From Voacanga thouarsii (lineage: Eukaryota; Streptophyta; Magnoliopsida; Gentianales; Apocynaceae), in contig JANUWF010001491.1 of NCBI GenBank assembly GCA_026120185.1, positions 2,046,001 through 2,110,000 on the forward strand: a DNA stretch of 64,000 bases. Reading direction: 5' to 3'. The translations under genes and the position numbers were made by a program. Under the pieces are notes generated by a model, which made no database searches, was not told the DNA's origin, and saw only the letters and a list, made by a program, of their open reading frames with translations. Below, one piece after another: positions 48,485 to 61,103 of the stretch. Position 1 is the stretch's first letter; each line of letters begins with the position of its first letter.

Positions 48485-49437
48485 ATGTCGACAAACCTAA
48501 ACTTGCGTAGCATCTTGGAAACAAACAAGCTCACTGAATCAAACTATTTGGACTGGTATAGAAACTTGAGAATCGTTCTCAAGCCGAAAAAGTTGCTCTA
48601 CGTGCTAGAAGCTCCTATTCCGCCACCTCCAGCTCAAGATGCTCCTGCTGAAGAGCATGCTATCTACAAGAAGCATAAAGAAGATAGCGACACAGCATCT
48701 TGTATCTTGCTGGCGTCAATATCTCCTGAGCTGCAAAAACAGCATGAGCATATGGATGCTCAATCAATGATCCTCTATCTTATAGAGCTGTTTGATAAAC
48801 AAGCTAGAACAGAGATATATGAGATCTCTAAACAACTGTTCCGTGCTAAGATGGTTGAGGGTGCTTCAGTGGCCACTCATGGGCTGCAGATGTTGGGCTA
48901 CATTGAAAAACTTGGGTCTCTTGGGTTCGTAATGGATCATGACTTAAGTATTGACTTAATTCTACAATCATTACCAAGTAGTTTTTCGTAGTTTGTGATC
49001 AACTACCACATGAATAATGTTGAGACCACAATACCTGAGCTAATCAATCTTCTTAAGACTGCTGAGTCCTCTATGAAAAAGGATGATAAGGCAATCTTGT
49101 TAGTAGGTTCTTCATCTTCTAACAAAAAGGTTTCTAAGAAGAAGAAGAAGAACACTCCTACTAAGCCCAAAGGAGGTGTCAAGAATAAGGAGGCTGCCCC
49201 TAAAGGCCCATGTCATCATTGTGGCAAAATGGGCCATTGGAGGCGTAACTGCAAGGCCTACTTGGAGACTGTGAAGGAAAGGAAGGAGAAGGAGAAGCTT
49301 GCAAGCACTTCTACTTCTAATCCCGGTATGTTTATGATTGAGATTAATACTGCCTTTAATAATGAGATATGGGTATTGGATACCGGTTGTGGATCTCATT
49401 TATGCAATAATTTGCAGGGACTAAAGGACAAGTAGAA
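48485..49437 (+). pseudogene. C2 gag and protease start
   Basis: ATG 48485 (MSTNLNLRSILETNKLTES) with the copia gag motif NYLDWYRNLRIVLKPKK. A single TAG at 48989-48991 (CAG in C3's copy) interrupts it, and the same frame then runs to 49435. The basic region KKVSKKKKK is followed by the intact knuckle CHHCGKMGHWRRNC (49211-49252) and the protease site WVLDTGCGSHLC (about 49369-49404). A frameshift at about 49430 (CAAG where C3 has CAG) ends the frame. Gag forms the particle and protease cleaves the polyprotein. Confidence 0.92.
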
Positions 49438-50486
49438 GGTTAGAGAAAGGTGACGTGGACCTACGAGCCGCAAATGGAGCAAAAGTTGCCGCTCTAGTCG
49501 TGGGGACTTATAATCTCAATCTACCTTCTGGATTAGTTTTAGAACTACAAAACCGTTATTTTGTACCAGCTTTGTTGAAAAATATTATCTCAGCTTGCTT
49601 GTTTAGACTTATTCAGATTTCATTTAAGTTTTAAGAATAAATGTTGTTCTTTCTCATTAAATGATATTCATTATGGTTCTGCAACTTTGATCAATGGTTT
49701 ATATGTTCTAGACATGTATAATCCAATTCTCAATATAAGTAAAAAGAAACATAAAAAGGATAACTTAATCTCATCTTACTTATGGCTTTGTCGTTTAGGC
49801 CATGTAAATGAAAAACGTGTGTCTAAGTTATATAAATTAGGTGACTTAGGGTCATTTGATTACGAACATATGACACATGCGAATCTTGTTTACTTGGAAA
49901 AATGGCTAAAACTTCTTTTTCAAGAAAAGGAGAAAGGGCAAAAGCGTTATTAGAACTCGTACATTCAGATGTATGTGGCCCAATGTCAATACAAGCAAGA
50001 GGAGGTTATCAATACTTCATTACCTTTATTGATGATTATTCTTGATATGGGTATTTGTATTTGATGAAATACAAATCTGAAGCCTTTGACCGTTTCAAAG
50101 ACTTCAAGAATGAAGTAGAGAAACAACTTGGCAAAAGTATTAAAGCTCTTAGATCCGATCGAGGAGGTGAATACTTGAGTCAAGAGTTTCTAAGTTATCT
50201 AAGAGATAACAGAATATTATCTCAATGGACTCCACCATATACACCTCAACATAACGGTGTATCTGAGAGAAGGAATCGAACCCTTCTAGACATGGTAAGG
50301 ACCATGATGGCTTTTGCAGACCTACCAAAATTGTTTTGGGGCTACGCACTGGAGACTGCTGTTTACATTTTAAATAGAGTTCCGTAAAAAACGGTTGATA
50401 CCACTCCTTATGAGTTATTCTTTGGTAAGAGACCAAAGTTATCTCATTTAAGGATTTGGGGTTGCCTTGTTTTTGTTAAAAAGGTA
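49438..50486 (+). pseudogene. C2 integrase
   Basis: The HHCC module is around 49780-49915 (LWLCRLGHVNEKRVSKL, then a frameshift in the CESC region). The core has HSDVCGPMS near 49965 and ITFIDDYS near 50025, a stop (TGA at 50044), then an open part 50055-50387 with KALRSDRGGEYLSQEF and QHNGVSERRNRTLLDMV carrying the catalytic glutamate. A TAA at 50386 (RVP.KTVDTT) separates the C-terminal piece. The acidic catalytic residues are all visible. Confidence 0.9.
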
Positions 50487-52413
50487 ATGTCAGATAAACT
50501 TGAAAGTAAGTCTGACAAATGTTTGTTTGTTGGATATCCAAAAGAATTGTTTGGATATTACTTCTATCTTCCTTCTGAAAATAAAGTTTTTATTTCAAAA
50601 CATGCTGTCTTCTTAGAGAAGGAGCACATGTTCAAAGAAGATAGGGGGAGCAAGCTTGAACTTAGTGAAGTTCAAGAAGAGCAAACAAATATTGATCAAC
50701 CTTCTGAACCTGTATCTATTCAAATAGATGAACCTTCTAACACACAAGAGCTTCGTAGGTCAAGTAGGATACGAGTGGCACCTGAGAGATATAGATTTCT
50801 CATAAGTGACCATAATGACGTATTGCTCATAGATGACGATGAGCCTACTACTTACAAGGATGTTCTGAATAGTTCAGAATCTGACAAATGGCTCGAAGCT
50901 ATGAAGTCAAAGATGGATTCCATGTATGACAACCAAGTATGGACTTTGGTTGATCCACCTGAAGGAATCAAGCCTATAGGGTGTAAATGGGTTTTCAAAA
51001 AGAAAACTGACATGGATGGTAATGTGGTTACCTATAAGGCTCGCTTGGTAGCAAAAGGTTATCGTCAACGACAAGGTATTGACTATGACGAAACTTTTTC
51101 ACCAGTTGCGATGTTGAAATCCATAAGAATACTCCTAGCCATTGCCGCTCATTATGATTATAAGGTCTGGCAAATGGATGTGAAAATAGCTTTCCTTAAT
51201 GGAAACCTGATTAAGGAAGTGTATATGACACAACCTGAAGGTTTCATATCCGAAGATGGCACAAAGGTGTGCAAGTTGCAAAGGTCCATTTATGGACTTA
51301 AGCAAGCATCTAGGAGTTGGAATATCCGTTTTGATGAGATAATTAAATAATTTGATTTCATTCAAAACATGGATGAACCTTGTGTGTACAAGAAGGCTAG
51401 TGGGAGTAAAGTTGTTTTCCTATTGCTTTATGTAGATGACATATTGCTTATAGGAAATGATGTTTCCACTCTTCAATCAGTGAAGATTTGGTTGTCCAAG
51501 ATGTTCTCCATGAAAGACCTTGGAGAAGCAACCTATATTCTGGAAATAAAAATCTATAGAGATAGATCTAGAAGGTTTCTAGGTCTTTCACAGTCTACAT
51601 ACATAGACAAAGTGCTGAAAAGGTTCAGCATGGATCAATCCAAAAGAGGATTCTTACCTATGACACATGGTATAAGCCTTTCAAAGTCAATGTCTCCAAC
51701 GACACAAGTTGAAAGGGATCACATGAGTAGAATTCCATATGCTTCGGCAATTGGGTCTATCATGTATGCTATGATATGTACTAGGCCCGATATATCGTGT
51801 GCTCTTAGTTTGACGAGCAGATACCAATCTGATCCTGGAGAGGGTCACAGGGTGGCTGTAAAGAATATCCTTAAGTACTTACGAAGGACTAAGGATGCAT
51901 TCTTGATATATGGAGATGGTGATTTACAAGTAAGAGGGTATACTGATGCCGCCTTTCGATCCGATAAGGACGACTTCAAATCACAATCCGGCTACGTATT
52001 TACATTAGGTGGTGGGGCGCTTAGTTGGAAGAGCTCCAAACAAGAGACTACTACCAATTCGATCATCGAAGCAGAGTACATAGCAGCTTCGAAGCGACTA
52101 AAGAAGCAAGATGGATCAAGAAGTTCATCGCCGAACTTGGAGTGGTGCCCAGCATTGTTGATTCGATACCTTTGTATTGTGACAACAATGGAGCCATTGC
52201 ACAGGCAAGGAACCACGATCACATCAACGATCTAAGCATGTACTTAGACGCTATCATCTGATTAGAGAAATCATAGATAGAGGAGATGTAAAGATAGAGA
52301 GAATTCCCACGGATCAGAACATAGCTGATCCACTCACTAAAGCGCTTTCCCAGAAGAAACATGATAAATATGTTGAGTCATTTGGTATTCGATACATGAA
52401 TGATTGGCTCTAG
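50487..52413 (+). pseudogene. C2 reverse transcriptase and RNase H, nearly intact
   Basis: Open 50487-51350 and 51369-52235, separated only by one TAA at 51348-51350 (IIK.FDFIQN). Linker RRSSRIRVAPERY, then IGCKWVFKKKTD, ARLVAKGYRQRQGIDYDETF, MDVKIAFLNG and SIYGLKQASRSW. The active site YVDD is at 51429-51440. RNase H has GYTDAAFRSDKDDF and SGYVFTLGGGALSW. A one-base loss at about 52090 (TTCGAAG) moves TKEARWIKKF and YCDNNGAIAQA into another frame, and a second shift lies near 52211. Ends at TAG 52411-52413. RT copies the element RNA and RNase H removes the template. Confidence 0.93.
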
Positions 52414-52416
52414 TGC

Positions 52417-52427
52417 AAGTGCGAGTT
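52417..52427 (+). other. C2 polypurine tract, degenerate
   Basis: AAGTGCGAGTT directly before the 3' LTR; the family form is AAGTGGGAGATT. Confidence 0.75.
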
Positions 52428-54118
52428 TGTTAGTGTTGTGCCATAGAGGCAATCACTCGTACCATGTATATTACATATTAAATTAATAAGAGGCATTCTT
52501 TATCTTTCAGTTTGATTGTTATATCTAAATATGTGTACAAACCATTAGATAAAGTCCCTAGTACAACATAGTGTTAAGGAAATCATGATAGAGATCATGA
52601 TGTGAGATTTCTACTACACTATGCATTGTTTGTACTTAAATAATCCCCAGTCATAGTATTAATAAGATGGGACATTATTAATACGCCAAGACTGGCACAT
52701 GTTATATCTCTTGATTGGATCAAGTGGCGGTTCTCATATCCGTGGGTATTGGGATACTCAGGATTAATGTGTGGATGCTTGTTTTGAAACAAGTTCATTG
52801 GATGACCTAGCTACGAGATAATCACTTGGATAAATATTTAGTGCCAGTGATAGAATCTCATTATAGCAAGTGTGCAAGTATCCATAGACTTGAGATCTCC
52901 AAGGTACTTTGTTTATCGAGCGTTGTACTTTGATTCTAATCTTTGGAGTCTTATCTAGGACCGCCTATGGGATGGATATTGGGTACAACGTAAAGTAAAC
53001 GAAAGTAGTTGAGAGGGTCAATAAAGGATTCACCACTCCTAATAGTAGGAGAGCATATCTCAAGGCCACTTGTAGAAATCAGTACTCATGAAGTCCTTGG
53101 CCAAGGAGACTATGTGATGGAAATGGTTCCAATTGATACACATATCGAGTAATGGATTTCTTGAACAAGTACTAAAATATTCGGGCCAGAATTAATAATA
53201 TTCTGGAGGGAGTTGGCACTAATTCCATGATCTAGACCGAATGAGATATTGTATGTTGAAAGGAGTTTATTGCACTGATAATTTGCTATTGAAAGGTTCA
53301 TATCAAGCCACTTGACTTTCTAGACTTTTGGGTGGTCAAGAGTCATTGCTAGATGTCGCTCTGGATATGCTAAATATGAATTTATTAATTAGAGAATTAA
53401 TAAATTTAATCTTTTATTTTATTAAGGATTATTAATTCTAATATTGTTAGAATTAATACATATTATGCTACCAATAAGACCAGGAAACCTAATAGGTCAC
53501 ACACAATAAAGGTTTAAATGCTCAAATATATTATTTGATAATATTGTGGGGTCAATTAAGAGAAGGGAATATATTTATAGGTGAATTATAAGTTTGTTAT
53601 AATTCATGGGACCTAATTGTAATTAAGTAAACTTCAAGGACCAATTTGTTGACAATTGGACATTGAAGGACTAAGTTACAATTTATGGCAATTATAAATC
53701 TATAAATATAAGGAAACGGTTTCCTTAGGGTTTGAGACAGACTATTCACGCAATAACAGAGAAACCGTTTCTCTGCCTCTCTCTTGATCAAACCCTAGCC
53801 GTCTCTCTTCTTGATCAAAACCCTACCCTCCCGAATTCTACTAGCATTGAATTGTGAGATTGTGAGCATTCAACCTTGTGTGGATTATCATTAGAGGGAG
53901 TTCTTTCTTGGACTTCAGTTGAGCTGTAGTGAACGGTTTTGGATAATCTGGATCGTGCCTGCGTTCTTGTTTCTGAAAATTTTGAATTCCGGCTTCACGA
54001 GGTAATAGACGCAATCTTCTCTTTTTCCCGTTTCTATTGCAAACCCGTGATCCATGGCTTGGATTTCTTGTTATTTTCCACTGCGCTTAATCTGATTATG
54101 CATGTTAGAAATCCTACA
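52428..54118 (+). repeat. C2 3' LTR
   Basis: TGTTAGTGTTGTGCC to AAATCCTACA, 1691 bp, the partner of 45066-46756. Confidence 0.95.
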
Positions 54119-55525
54119 CAAATCACCTTCTCCATATACTAAGAACATATCCTTAGTCATTCGTAAATACTTAAGGATATTCTTTACAGCCGCCTAATGA
54201 CCCTTACCAGGGTCGGATTGGTATCTACTCGTCAAACTGAGATCACAAGATACATCGGGCCTAATACATATCATAGTATATATGATAAATCCAACTGCCA
54301 AGGCATGTGGAATCTTACTCATGTGATCCCTTTCAACTTGTGTCTTGGGAGACATCAACTTTGAAAGGCTTACACCATGTGACATGGGTAAAAATCCCTG
54401 TTTGGATTGATCAATGCTAAACCTCTTTAGCACTTTATCTATGTATGTAAACTGTGAAAGACCAGGCAACCTTTTGGATCTATCTTTATAGATCCTTATT
54501 CCAAGAATATAGGTTGCTTCTCCAAGATCTTTGATGGAGCATTGTTTGGACAGCTAAATTTTAATCGTTTGCAAGACAAGTATATCATTTCCTATTAGTA
54601 ATATGTCATCTACATAAAGCGGTAAGGAAATGATTGCACTCCCATTAACCTTCTTGTATACACAAGGCTCATCCATATTTTGAATGAAACTAAACTCTTT
54701 GATTGCTTCATCAAAACGGATATTCCAACTCCTAGAAGCTTGCTTTAGTCCATAAATAGACCTTTGTAGCTTTCACACCTTTGTGCCATCACTAGATGTG
54801 AAACCCTCAGGTTGTGTCATATACACTTCCTCAGTCAGATTTCCATTTAGGAAAGCTGTTTTCACATCCATTTGCCAAATCTCATAATCATAATGAGCAG
54901 CAATGGCTAGGAGTATCCTGATGGATTTCAACATGGCTACTGGTGAGAAGGTTTCATCATAGTCAACACCATGTTGTTGACGATAATCCTTCACCACTAG
55001 TCGTGCTTTGTAGGTAACTAAGTTACCATCCATGTCCGTTTTCTTCTTGAAAACTCACTTGTACCCAATAGGTTTAATTCTTCTGGGTGGATCAACTAAA
55101 GTCCATACTTGGTTGTTATACGTGGAATCCATCTCTGACTTCATGGCCTAAAGCCATTTGCCAGATTTTGAACTATTCAGAATATCCTTGTAGGCAGTAG
55201 GCTCATCTTCATTTATGAGTAATACGTCATTATGGTCACTAATGAGAAATCCATATCTCTTAGATACCCCACGTATTCTGCTAGATCTACGAGGTTCTTG
55301 TGTATTAGAAGGTTCATCTATTCTCTCAATAGATGTAGGGTTAGACGGTTGATTCTCATTTGTTTGATCTTCATGAACTTCACTAAGTTCAATCTTACTC
55401 CCACTGTCCCCTTTGAGCATGTGCTCCTTCTCTAAGAAGACGACATGCTTTGAAACAAACAATTTATTTTTAGAGGGTAGATAGAAGTAATATCCGAAAG
55501 ATTCTTTCGGATATCCCACAAACAA
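54119..55525 (-). pseudogene. C3 reverse transcriptase (up to the C2 insertion)
   Basis: Minus strand. The linker at 55525-55148 has RRSSRIRGVSKRYGFL. RT at 55033-54773 has [36 protein letters not shown] and [18 protein letters not shown]. The active-site YVDD is at about 54614-54603. The C-terminal part at 54469-54194 has LSQFTYIDKVLKRFSIDQSK and SLTSRYQSDPGKGH. Stops and frameshifts occur between these parts. The frame is cut by C2 just after the sequence encoding YGEGD. Confidence 0.9.
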
Positions 55526-56400
55526 ACACTTGTCAGACTTACTATCAAGTTTGTCCGACTATGGCCTTTTAACAAAGGCAGGACAACCCCATACTTACAA
55601 GTGAGATAACTTTGGTCTCTTACCAAATAGCATCCCAAATGGGGTAGTATCAACTGATTTTGTCGGAACTCTATTTAGTATATAAAAAGAAGTCTCTAGT
55701 GCATACCCCCAAAACGATTTTGGTTGGTCTGCAAAAGCCATCATGGTCCATACCATGTTTAGAATGGTTTGATCCCTTCTCTCAGTTACACCGTTATGTT
55801 GAGGTGTATGTGGTGGAGTCCATTGAGATAATATCCCATTATCTCTAAGATAACTCAGAAACTCTTGGCTCAAGTATTCTCCTCCTCGATCAGATCTTGG
55901 AGTCTTAATACTTTTGCCAAGTTATTTCTCTATTTCATTCTTGAAGTCTTTGAACCTTTCAAAGGCCTCAAAATTGTATTTCATTAAATACAAATACCTG
56001 TATCGTGAGAAATCATCGATAAAGGTTATGAAATAGTTATAACCTCCTCTTGCTTTTATTGACATTGGGCCATATATATCATAATGTATGAGTTCTAATA
56101 ACTCCTTGGCCCGTTCTCCTTCTAGAAAAGGAGTTCTAGTCATTTTACCTAATAAACAAAACTCGCATGTGCCATATGATTCATAATCAAATGACCCTAA
56201 GTTACCAAGCTTGTGTAACTTAGAAACATGATTTTCGTTTACATGGCCCAAACAACAATGCCATAAGTAGGAGGTGTTAGAGTTATCTATTTTAGGTTTC
56301 TTATTATTTATATTGAGAATTGGATTGTCCAAGTCTAGAATATATAAACCATTAACTAAAGTTGCTGAACCATAATGAATATCATTCAATGAAAAAGAAC
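55526..56400 (-). pseudogene. C3 integrase
   Basis: Minus strand. The open stretch 56389-55922 carries the HHCC module (LWHCCLGHVNENHVSKL, then CEFCLLGKMTRTPF) and the catalytic aspartates in ELIHYDIYGPM and FITFIDDFSRYRY. After one frameshift or stop it continues at 55873-55595 with QHNGVTERRDQTILNMV (catalytic glutamate) and FWGYALETSFYILNRVP. Confidence 0.92.
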
Positions 56401-57555
56401 AACATTTATTCTAAAATATTAAATGAAATCCACATAAGTTTAAACACGCAATTGAGATAATGTTTTTCATTAAAACTGGTACAAAATAACAGTTTTGCAG
56501 TTCTAGAATTAATCCCAAAGGCAGGTTCAGCTTGTATGTCTCTACAGCAAGTGTAGCAACCTTTGCCCCATTTGTAGTACATAGGTCCACGTCGCCTTTC
56601 TCTAGCCTTCTACTGCTCTTTAGTCCCTACAAGTTATTGCACAAAGGAGATCCACGTCCGGTATCTAATACCCATATCTTATTTCTAAAAGTAGTATTTA
56701 TCTCAATCATAAATATACTTAGAGAAGAAGTAGAAGTGCTTGTAAACATCTCATTCTGCTTCTTGTCCTTGATGGTCTCCAAGTAGGCTTTGCAGTTGCG
56801 CCTCCAGTGGCCCATCTTCCCATAATGATGGCATGGGCCCTTGGTAGCTGTGTCCTTCTTGTTCACACCACCTTTGGGCTTCATGGCAGCTTTCTTCTTC
56901 TTCTTTTGAACTTTCTTCTTAGAAGAGGAAGATTCTACCCTTAAAACCTCATTGGAATGTTTCTTCATGGAGAACTTTGCAGTTTTGAGAAGACTGATCA
57001 ATTCAGAAATGGTGAACTCAATATTGTCCATCTGATAGTTAATCACAAATTGTGAGACACTATTAGGCAAAGATTGTAGAGTTAAGTCAACACTTAAGTC
57101 ATGATCCATTGCAAACCTGAGAGATCCAACTTTTTAATTAAGCCCAGTATCTTCAGCCCATGAGTGGCCACAGAAGACCTCTCTGCCATTTTGCAACAAA
57201 ATAGTTGCTTTGAGATCTCATATCTCTCAGTTTTAGCTTGGGCATCAAACAACTCTCGAAAATGTAAAATGATCAATTAAGCATCTATATGCTCGTGCTG
57301 TTTTTGCAACTCAGGAGTCATGAATACCAGCATAATACATGATACTGTATCACTATCCTTCTTGTGCCTCTTGTGGACAGCATGCTCATTAGCATGAGCA
57401 TCTTGGGCTGGTAGTGGTGGAATAGGAGCATCTAGCACATAGAGCAACTTTTCCGATTTGAGAATGATTCTCAAATTTCTATACCAGTCAAGATAGTTTG
57501 ATTCGGTTAACTTGTTGGTTTCCAAAATGCTACGTAAGTTCAAGTTCATTGACAT
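56401..57555 (-). pseudogene. C3 gag and protease
   Basis: Minus strand from ATG 57555 (MSMNLNLRSILETNKLTES). Three open pieces (57555-57277, 57276-57094, 57109-56627) follow the C2 gag order, with a stop near 57277 and a frameshift near 57115. The knuckle reads CHHYGKMGHWRRNC: the second cysteine is tyrosine, so zinc binding would be impaired. The protease site reads WVLDTGRGSPLC, where C2 has WVLDTGCGSHLC. Closely related to C2 throughout. Confidence 0.9.
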
Positions 57556-58297
57556 AATGCAAATGACCTAGATGTAAAGATAGAGAGCATTAGCTACTTG
57601 TATATGCACATGATATGCAAATAATTAGGACTTTAATTAAACGCATTTTTACTCCACTATTTTACTCAAACCAATAGCCCCAACTACTGATTCGGGAAAG
57701 ACCATTTGAAGCTTTCCTAGTGGACCGATATCCATATTCCTCAAGAATAACCTTGGGTTTGCCCAACAAGCCACCTTTGAGTTCATTGGTAGATATCCAA
57801 TACCAATTATATCGTATGTAACTACCGGATCATTGGGTGATTAACAACTTTTAATCTTAAAGCCTTTTGGGCTACCCCAACTTTTCTTCTAAATTTCTTT
57901 ATGCTTGAGTTTGCCCAATCAGGATAAAGAATTTAGTTAAACCCGACCCATTAATCAAGAATTTAATTCCAAAGGAATTTAATTCCACAGCTTGAACATG
58001 CCCAATGTCAAGTAGGCTTGGGTTTGTCCAACAACTTGGTCTCGAAAAAGAACTCTCGTTCTTACTATATTAACGGAATGAATTAGGTTTAATATTAATT
58101 GAGGGATTTGTTCCTTTTAGTGATTTTGATAAATGACATGCATAATAATCAATAAATCACATAACTGATAATCATGGTAATAAATCGATTACGTAGTATG
58201 GTTATGGACTTTTCCTAAATTAATTTCTTTGAGCCATAAAAGAAATTAATATAGTTAACCCTATGTATTCACGCGTGATTTAAGTAGAAGGTCTTAC
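57556..58297 (-). other. C3 leader, cut by C4
   Basis: Reverse complement of the last part of the C2 leader (about 47760-48484). It stops at 58297, where C4's LTR begins. The primer site and 5' LTR of C3 are outside the window. Confidence 0.83.
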
Positions 58298-59742
58298 TGT
58301 TGGGGATATGCCCTAGAGTCAATTTGTACTTATACAATTGTCATTATGTTTTATATAATAATATGAGGCTTTCCTTTCCATGAATAGTGAGTTTTGTTTT
58401 GTTGGTCATCAAGTACGTGGCTTGATAGTAAAACCCTACAATGAATACAATGACTATTCTAAAACTGTCCCTGATCGATTATTATTATTGGAATAATAAT
58501 AAATTAAGATTAGTATGTTTGTGACTTGATGGCTATGTTTTACTGGCCATGGATATTTGTGATATCGAGTCAAGACATAAATAAATGTTAAAGAACATTG
58601 TATTGGACATGACCCACTATGAGAGTACTTCATGGAATATGTCATAAGTACTTTCTAGCCATAATAATATTGAAAGTCCTTCGACCTAAATTCATCATAG
58701 TTTCTTACTTGATAAATTCTATATTTTGACATTGTCTAAAGTTGTCTTTAACCAGATAATAAATTAGACTACTGTTGGATATAGAATAAATCAGGGAGAG
58801 GAATATGATTGATTGTGAAGGAATTTGTCCCTCTCAGTTATGGGAGAGATATCCATGGGCCCCTTGATAAGTTAGACTGTTAAAAATGCATGGCCGTGCT
58901 CAAATATATCAATCTAAGATATTGATATCATTTGTTTGAACAGTCTACTATGAAATCAAGAAATAATTGATTAAGCTTAATAAGGATGACATGCTCCGTG
59001 CCTTATGCTTAATCTGGATATCGTGTGACAAAATGACTAAATATAAAATTATGGTTTGGTTCAAAGAGATCACCGATCTTCATTTAACCTGGATAGTTAT
59101 AATGTTTTGCTAGAAACCGCTTATAACTTGTGGGCCATTTAAATATGATTTAGGCATACTGCCAGTGTTAAATGAACCTATAGGGTCACACAATAAGCGA
59201 ACTTGTTAGGTTATTTTTCTGGTGACCAGGTTCGATGAATCTGGATGATATCCAGATTATAAGAATCTGACTCGGTAAAATAATTAGTTAAATTACCGAG
59301 ATAATGGCAGAATCTTATCATATCAGTTTTAATTTAATTTGAATTTAAATTAGAATATGATAAGATATTATTAGGGTTGGACTCTAAGAGGTTCGAGGGT
59401 TTTTTAAGAAAACCCTAGCCGTCTTTCAATAGTCCAATTTTTCGGTTGAGAACATTCGTGCCATTCTCTACCAGAGAAAAAAACCTCTCAAACCCTAGGC
59501 GCTAGCACTCCCCGGGTATCGAGTGAGTTCGCGGTGTGTATCCGATAGAGGACGTTCGCATACCGCAGACGTCTCGGTGATTGTTCGGATTGAACGTATA
59601 ACAATGCAAACTGTAATCGAAGGATTTCGATTACAGCAACCAGAGGTAATTCTTAAAGCTTAGATCTTCTTAATCGTTTACTTGGGTCCTCGGGAGGGAT
59701 TCGTAGATGTTTTCCGCGTTTAGGAGTCCACGAATCCCAACA
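58298..59742 (+). repeat. C4 5' LTR (1445 bp)
   Basis: TGTTGGGGATATGCCCTAGAG to ACGAATCCCAACA, directly followed by one G and the primer site. The short inverted terminal repeat TGTTGGG...CCCAACA is intact. Confidence 0.92.
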
Positions 59743-59743
59743 G

Positions 59744-59755
59744 TGGTATCAGAGC
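59744..59755 (+). other. C4 primer binding site
   Basis: TGGTATCAGAGC, a perfect match to the initiator tRNA-Met site. Confidence 0.93.
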
Positions 59756-61103
59756 AACTTGCTAAACGATTAGGTTGATTCATCTGTATTAATTGTATTG
59801 TTGAATACATGTATAATATGTATATATGAATTTAACTGGTATGTATCAAGCATGTTCGCATGATTATGATTTTAGAATACTTAGCATGCAGATCGCTCGA
59901 ATTAGGTTTAATGTGTGCATCTTAGTCGACTGATCGCACTGCATTAGTTGCGATTGTCTGTAGAATTGGTCTCGTTTTAATATGATATGGTATCATAAGC
60001 ATGCTATCCGTCGTTCTATATTTGCGAATTGTTTTTATTAATCGGACATGATAATATGTTATCTGTATAAATATGATTAAAAGAACGCATATTGTCTGTA
60101 ATATGAATTTTCACGGCGATGGTTATTAAGGGGTCCGAACGTTAATTTGATTAATTTTCAGAAATCGGAAGGCAAAACCTCCGCCAGGGGCGCTGCCCCT
60201 TGGACCCCGCATGGGCGTTGCCCCTTGGAACCCCAATTAACTGTTCGTTGTGTGTTATTCGTCAATGTTTTTTATTGTAGTTGTGGATTATTTTGAATAG
60301 TGCATAGCATGGCCCGTTTTATCCCAATGTGATTGGCTGGTTACATTATGGTTGTTTTAAGTTGTAATTTTTTAAATACGGCCCGCGTGTCGTTTTTCAT
60401 TGTTGTAAAATTGTACTGCTTTCCTAGAACATGAATTATTTTAATTTTACTATCCAATGTAAAAGAAGACGGCAGCCGACATTTACAACCAATGAGGAGT
60501 ATGCTCAAGGCATTAGAGAATGCTTAAGGAGTTCATATACCTAGATTGACCACCTTGATCTTCACTTTGCTCGTGATGATCAACATAGGTTATGGGCCAT
60601 GCTATGTCACTTTTATTTATGTCTTGCATGCATATTTGATATGTTTATTTCCTGCTTACTACAATCCAATCAAATTTTTTAAGAAGAAAAAATTTAAGTG
60701 TTAAATGCCTTCCAAAATCAAACACTTGTTATTACTTGGATCATCATATGGTCATTCCTACCAAAGTAGGATGCTTTTGATTATCTTAGTGAGATAAGAT
60801 GGAAAATAGTTTTCCATATGTTTGATATGGTTTGACTTAACCGGGCTATCAAAATGGTTTTGGGCCTAGGGCATTTTATGAGATATTTTTAGCCGGGACA
60901 TTTGATGTCTATCTCATTTAAAATTAGAATTTTATTTAATTATAAGATTAAAGCCAAAGCTTGCTTATGATTAAAACAAAATATTTTTCCCCACTACGAA
61001 ACATCAAAATGTTGAAGTTTCAAAAAGTTTAAATGCTTTTTAGTGGGAGTTTTTCGTTAGAGTCTCAAAAATTAATTACTTTGCATATTTTTGTATGTAG
61101 ATA
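59756..61103 (+). other. C4 leader
   Basis: About 1.35 kb non-coding. Contains a GC-rich imperfect tandem repeat at about 60185-60233 (GGGCGCTGCCCCTTGGACCCC and a variant) in otherwise AT-rich DNA. No gene is supported. Confidence 0.78.

Larger units (their letters stand above)
45066..54118 (+). mobile_element. C2: complete Ty1/copia element (9053 bp) with perfect TSD
   Basis: Two LTRs of exactly 1691 bp (45066-46756 and 52428-54118), initiator-Met primer site, long leader, gag, protease, integrase, RT, RNase H and polypurine tract. CAAAT flanks both ends (45061-45065 and 54119-54123). It interrupts C3's RNase H in antisense orientation. The LTRs differ at scattered positions (eight in the first 150 bp, fewer elsewhere), so it is the youngest datable insertion here but not brand new. 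Several stops and frameshifts make it non-functional as sequenced. Confidence 0.95.
42835..58297 (-). mobile_element. C3: Ty1/copia element, minus strand, split by C2 and cut by C4
   Basis: On the minus strand: leader (58297-57556), gag, protease, integrase, RT (to 54119), then C2 (45066-54118), then RNase H (45065-44562), polypurine tract (44567-44557) and 3' LTR (44556-42835). It was inserted into C1's 3' LTR, and its own 5' LTR lies beyond C4, outside the window. Protein and leader sequences are closely related to C2, so C2 landed in an antisense member of its own family. Confidence 0.88.
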
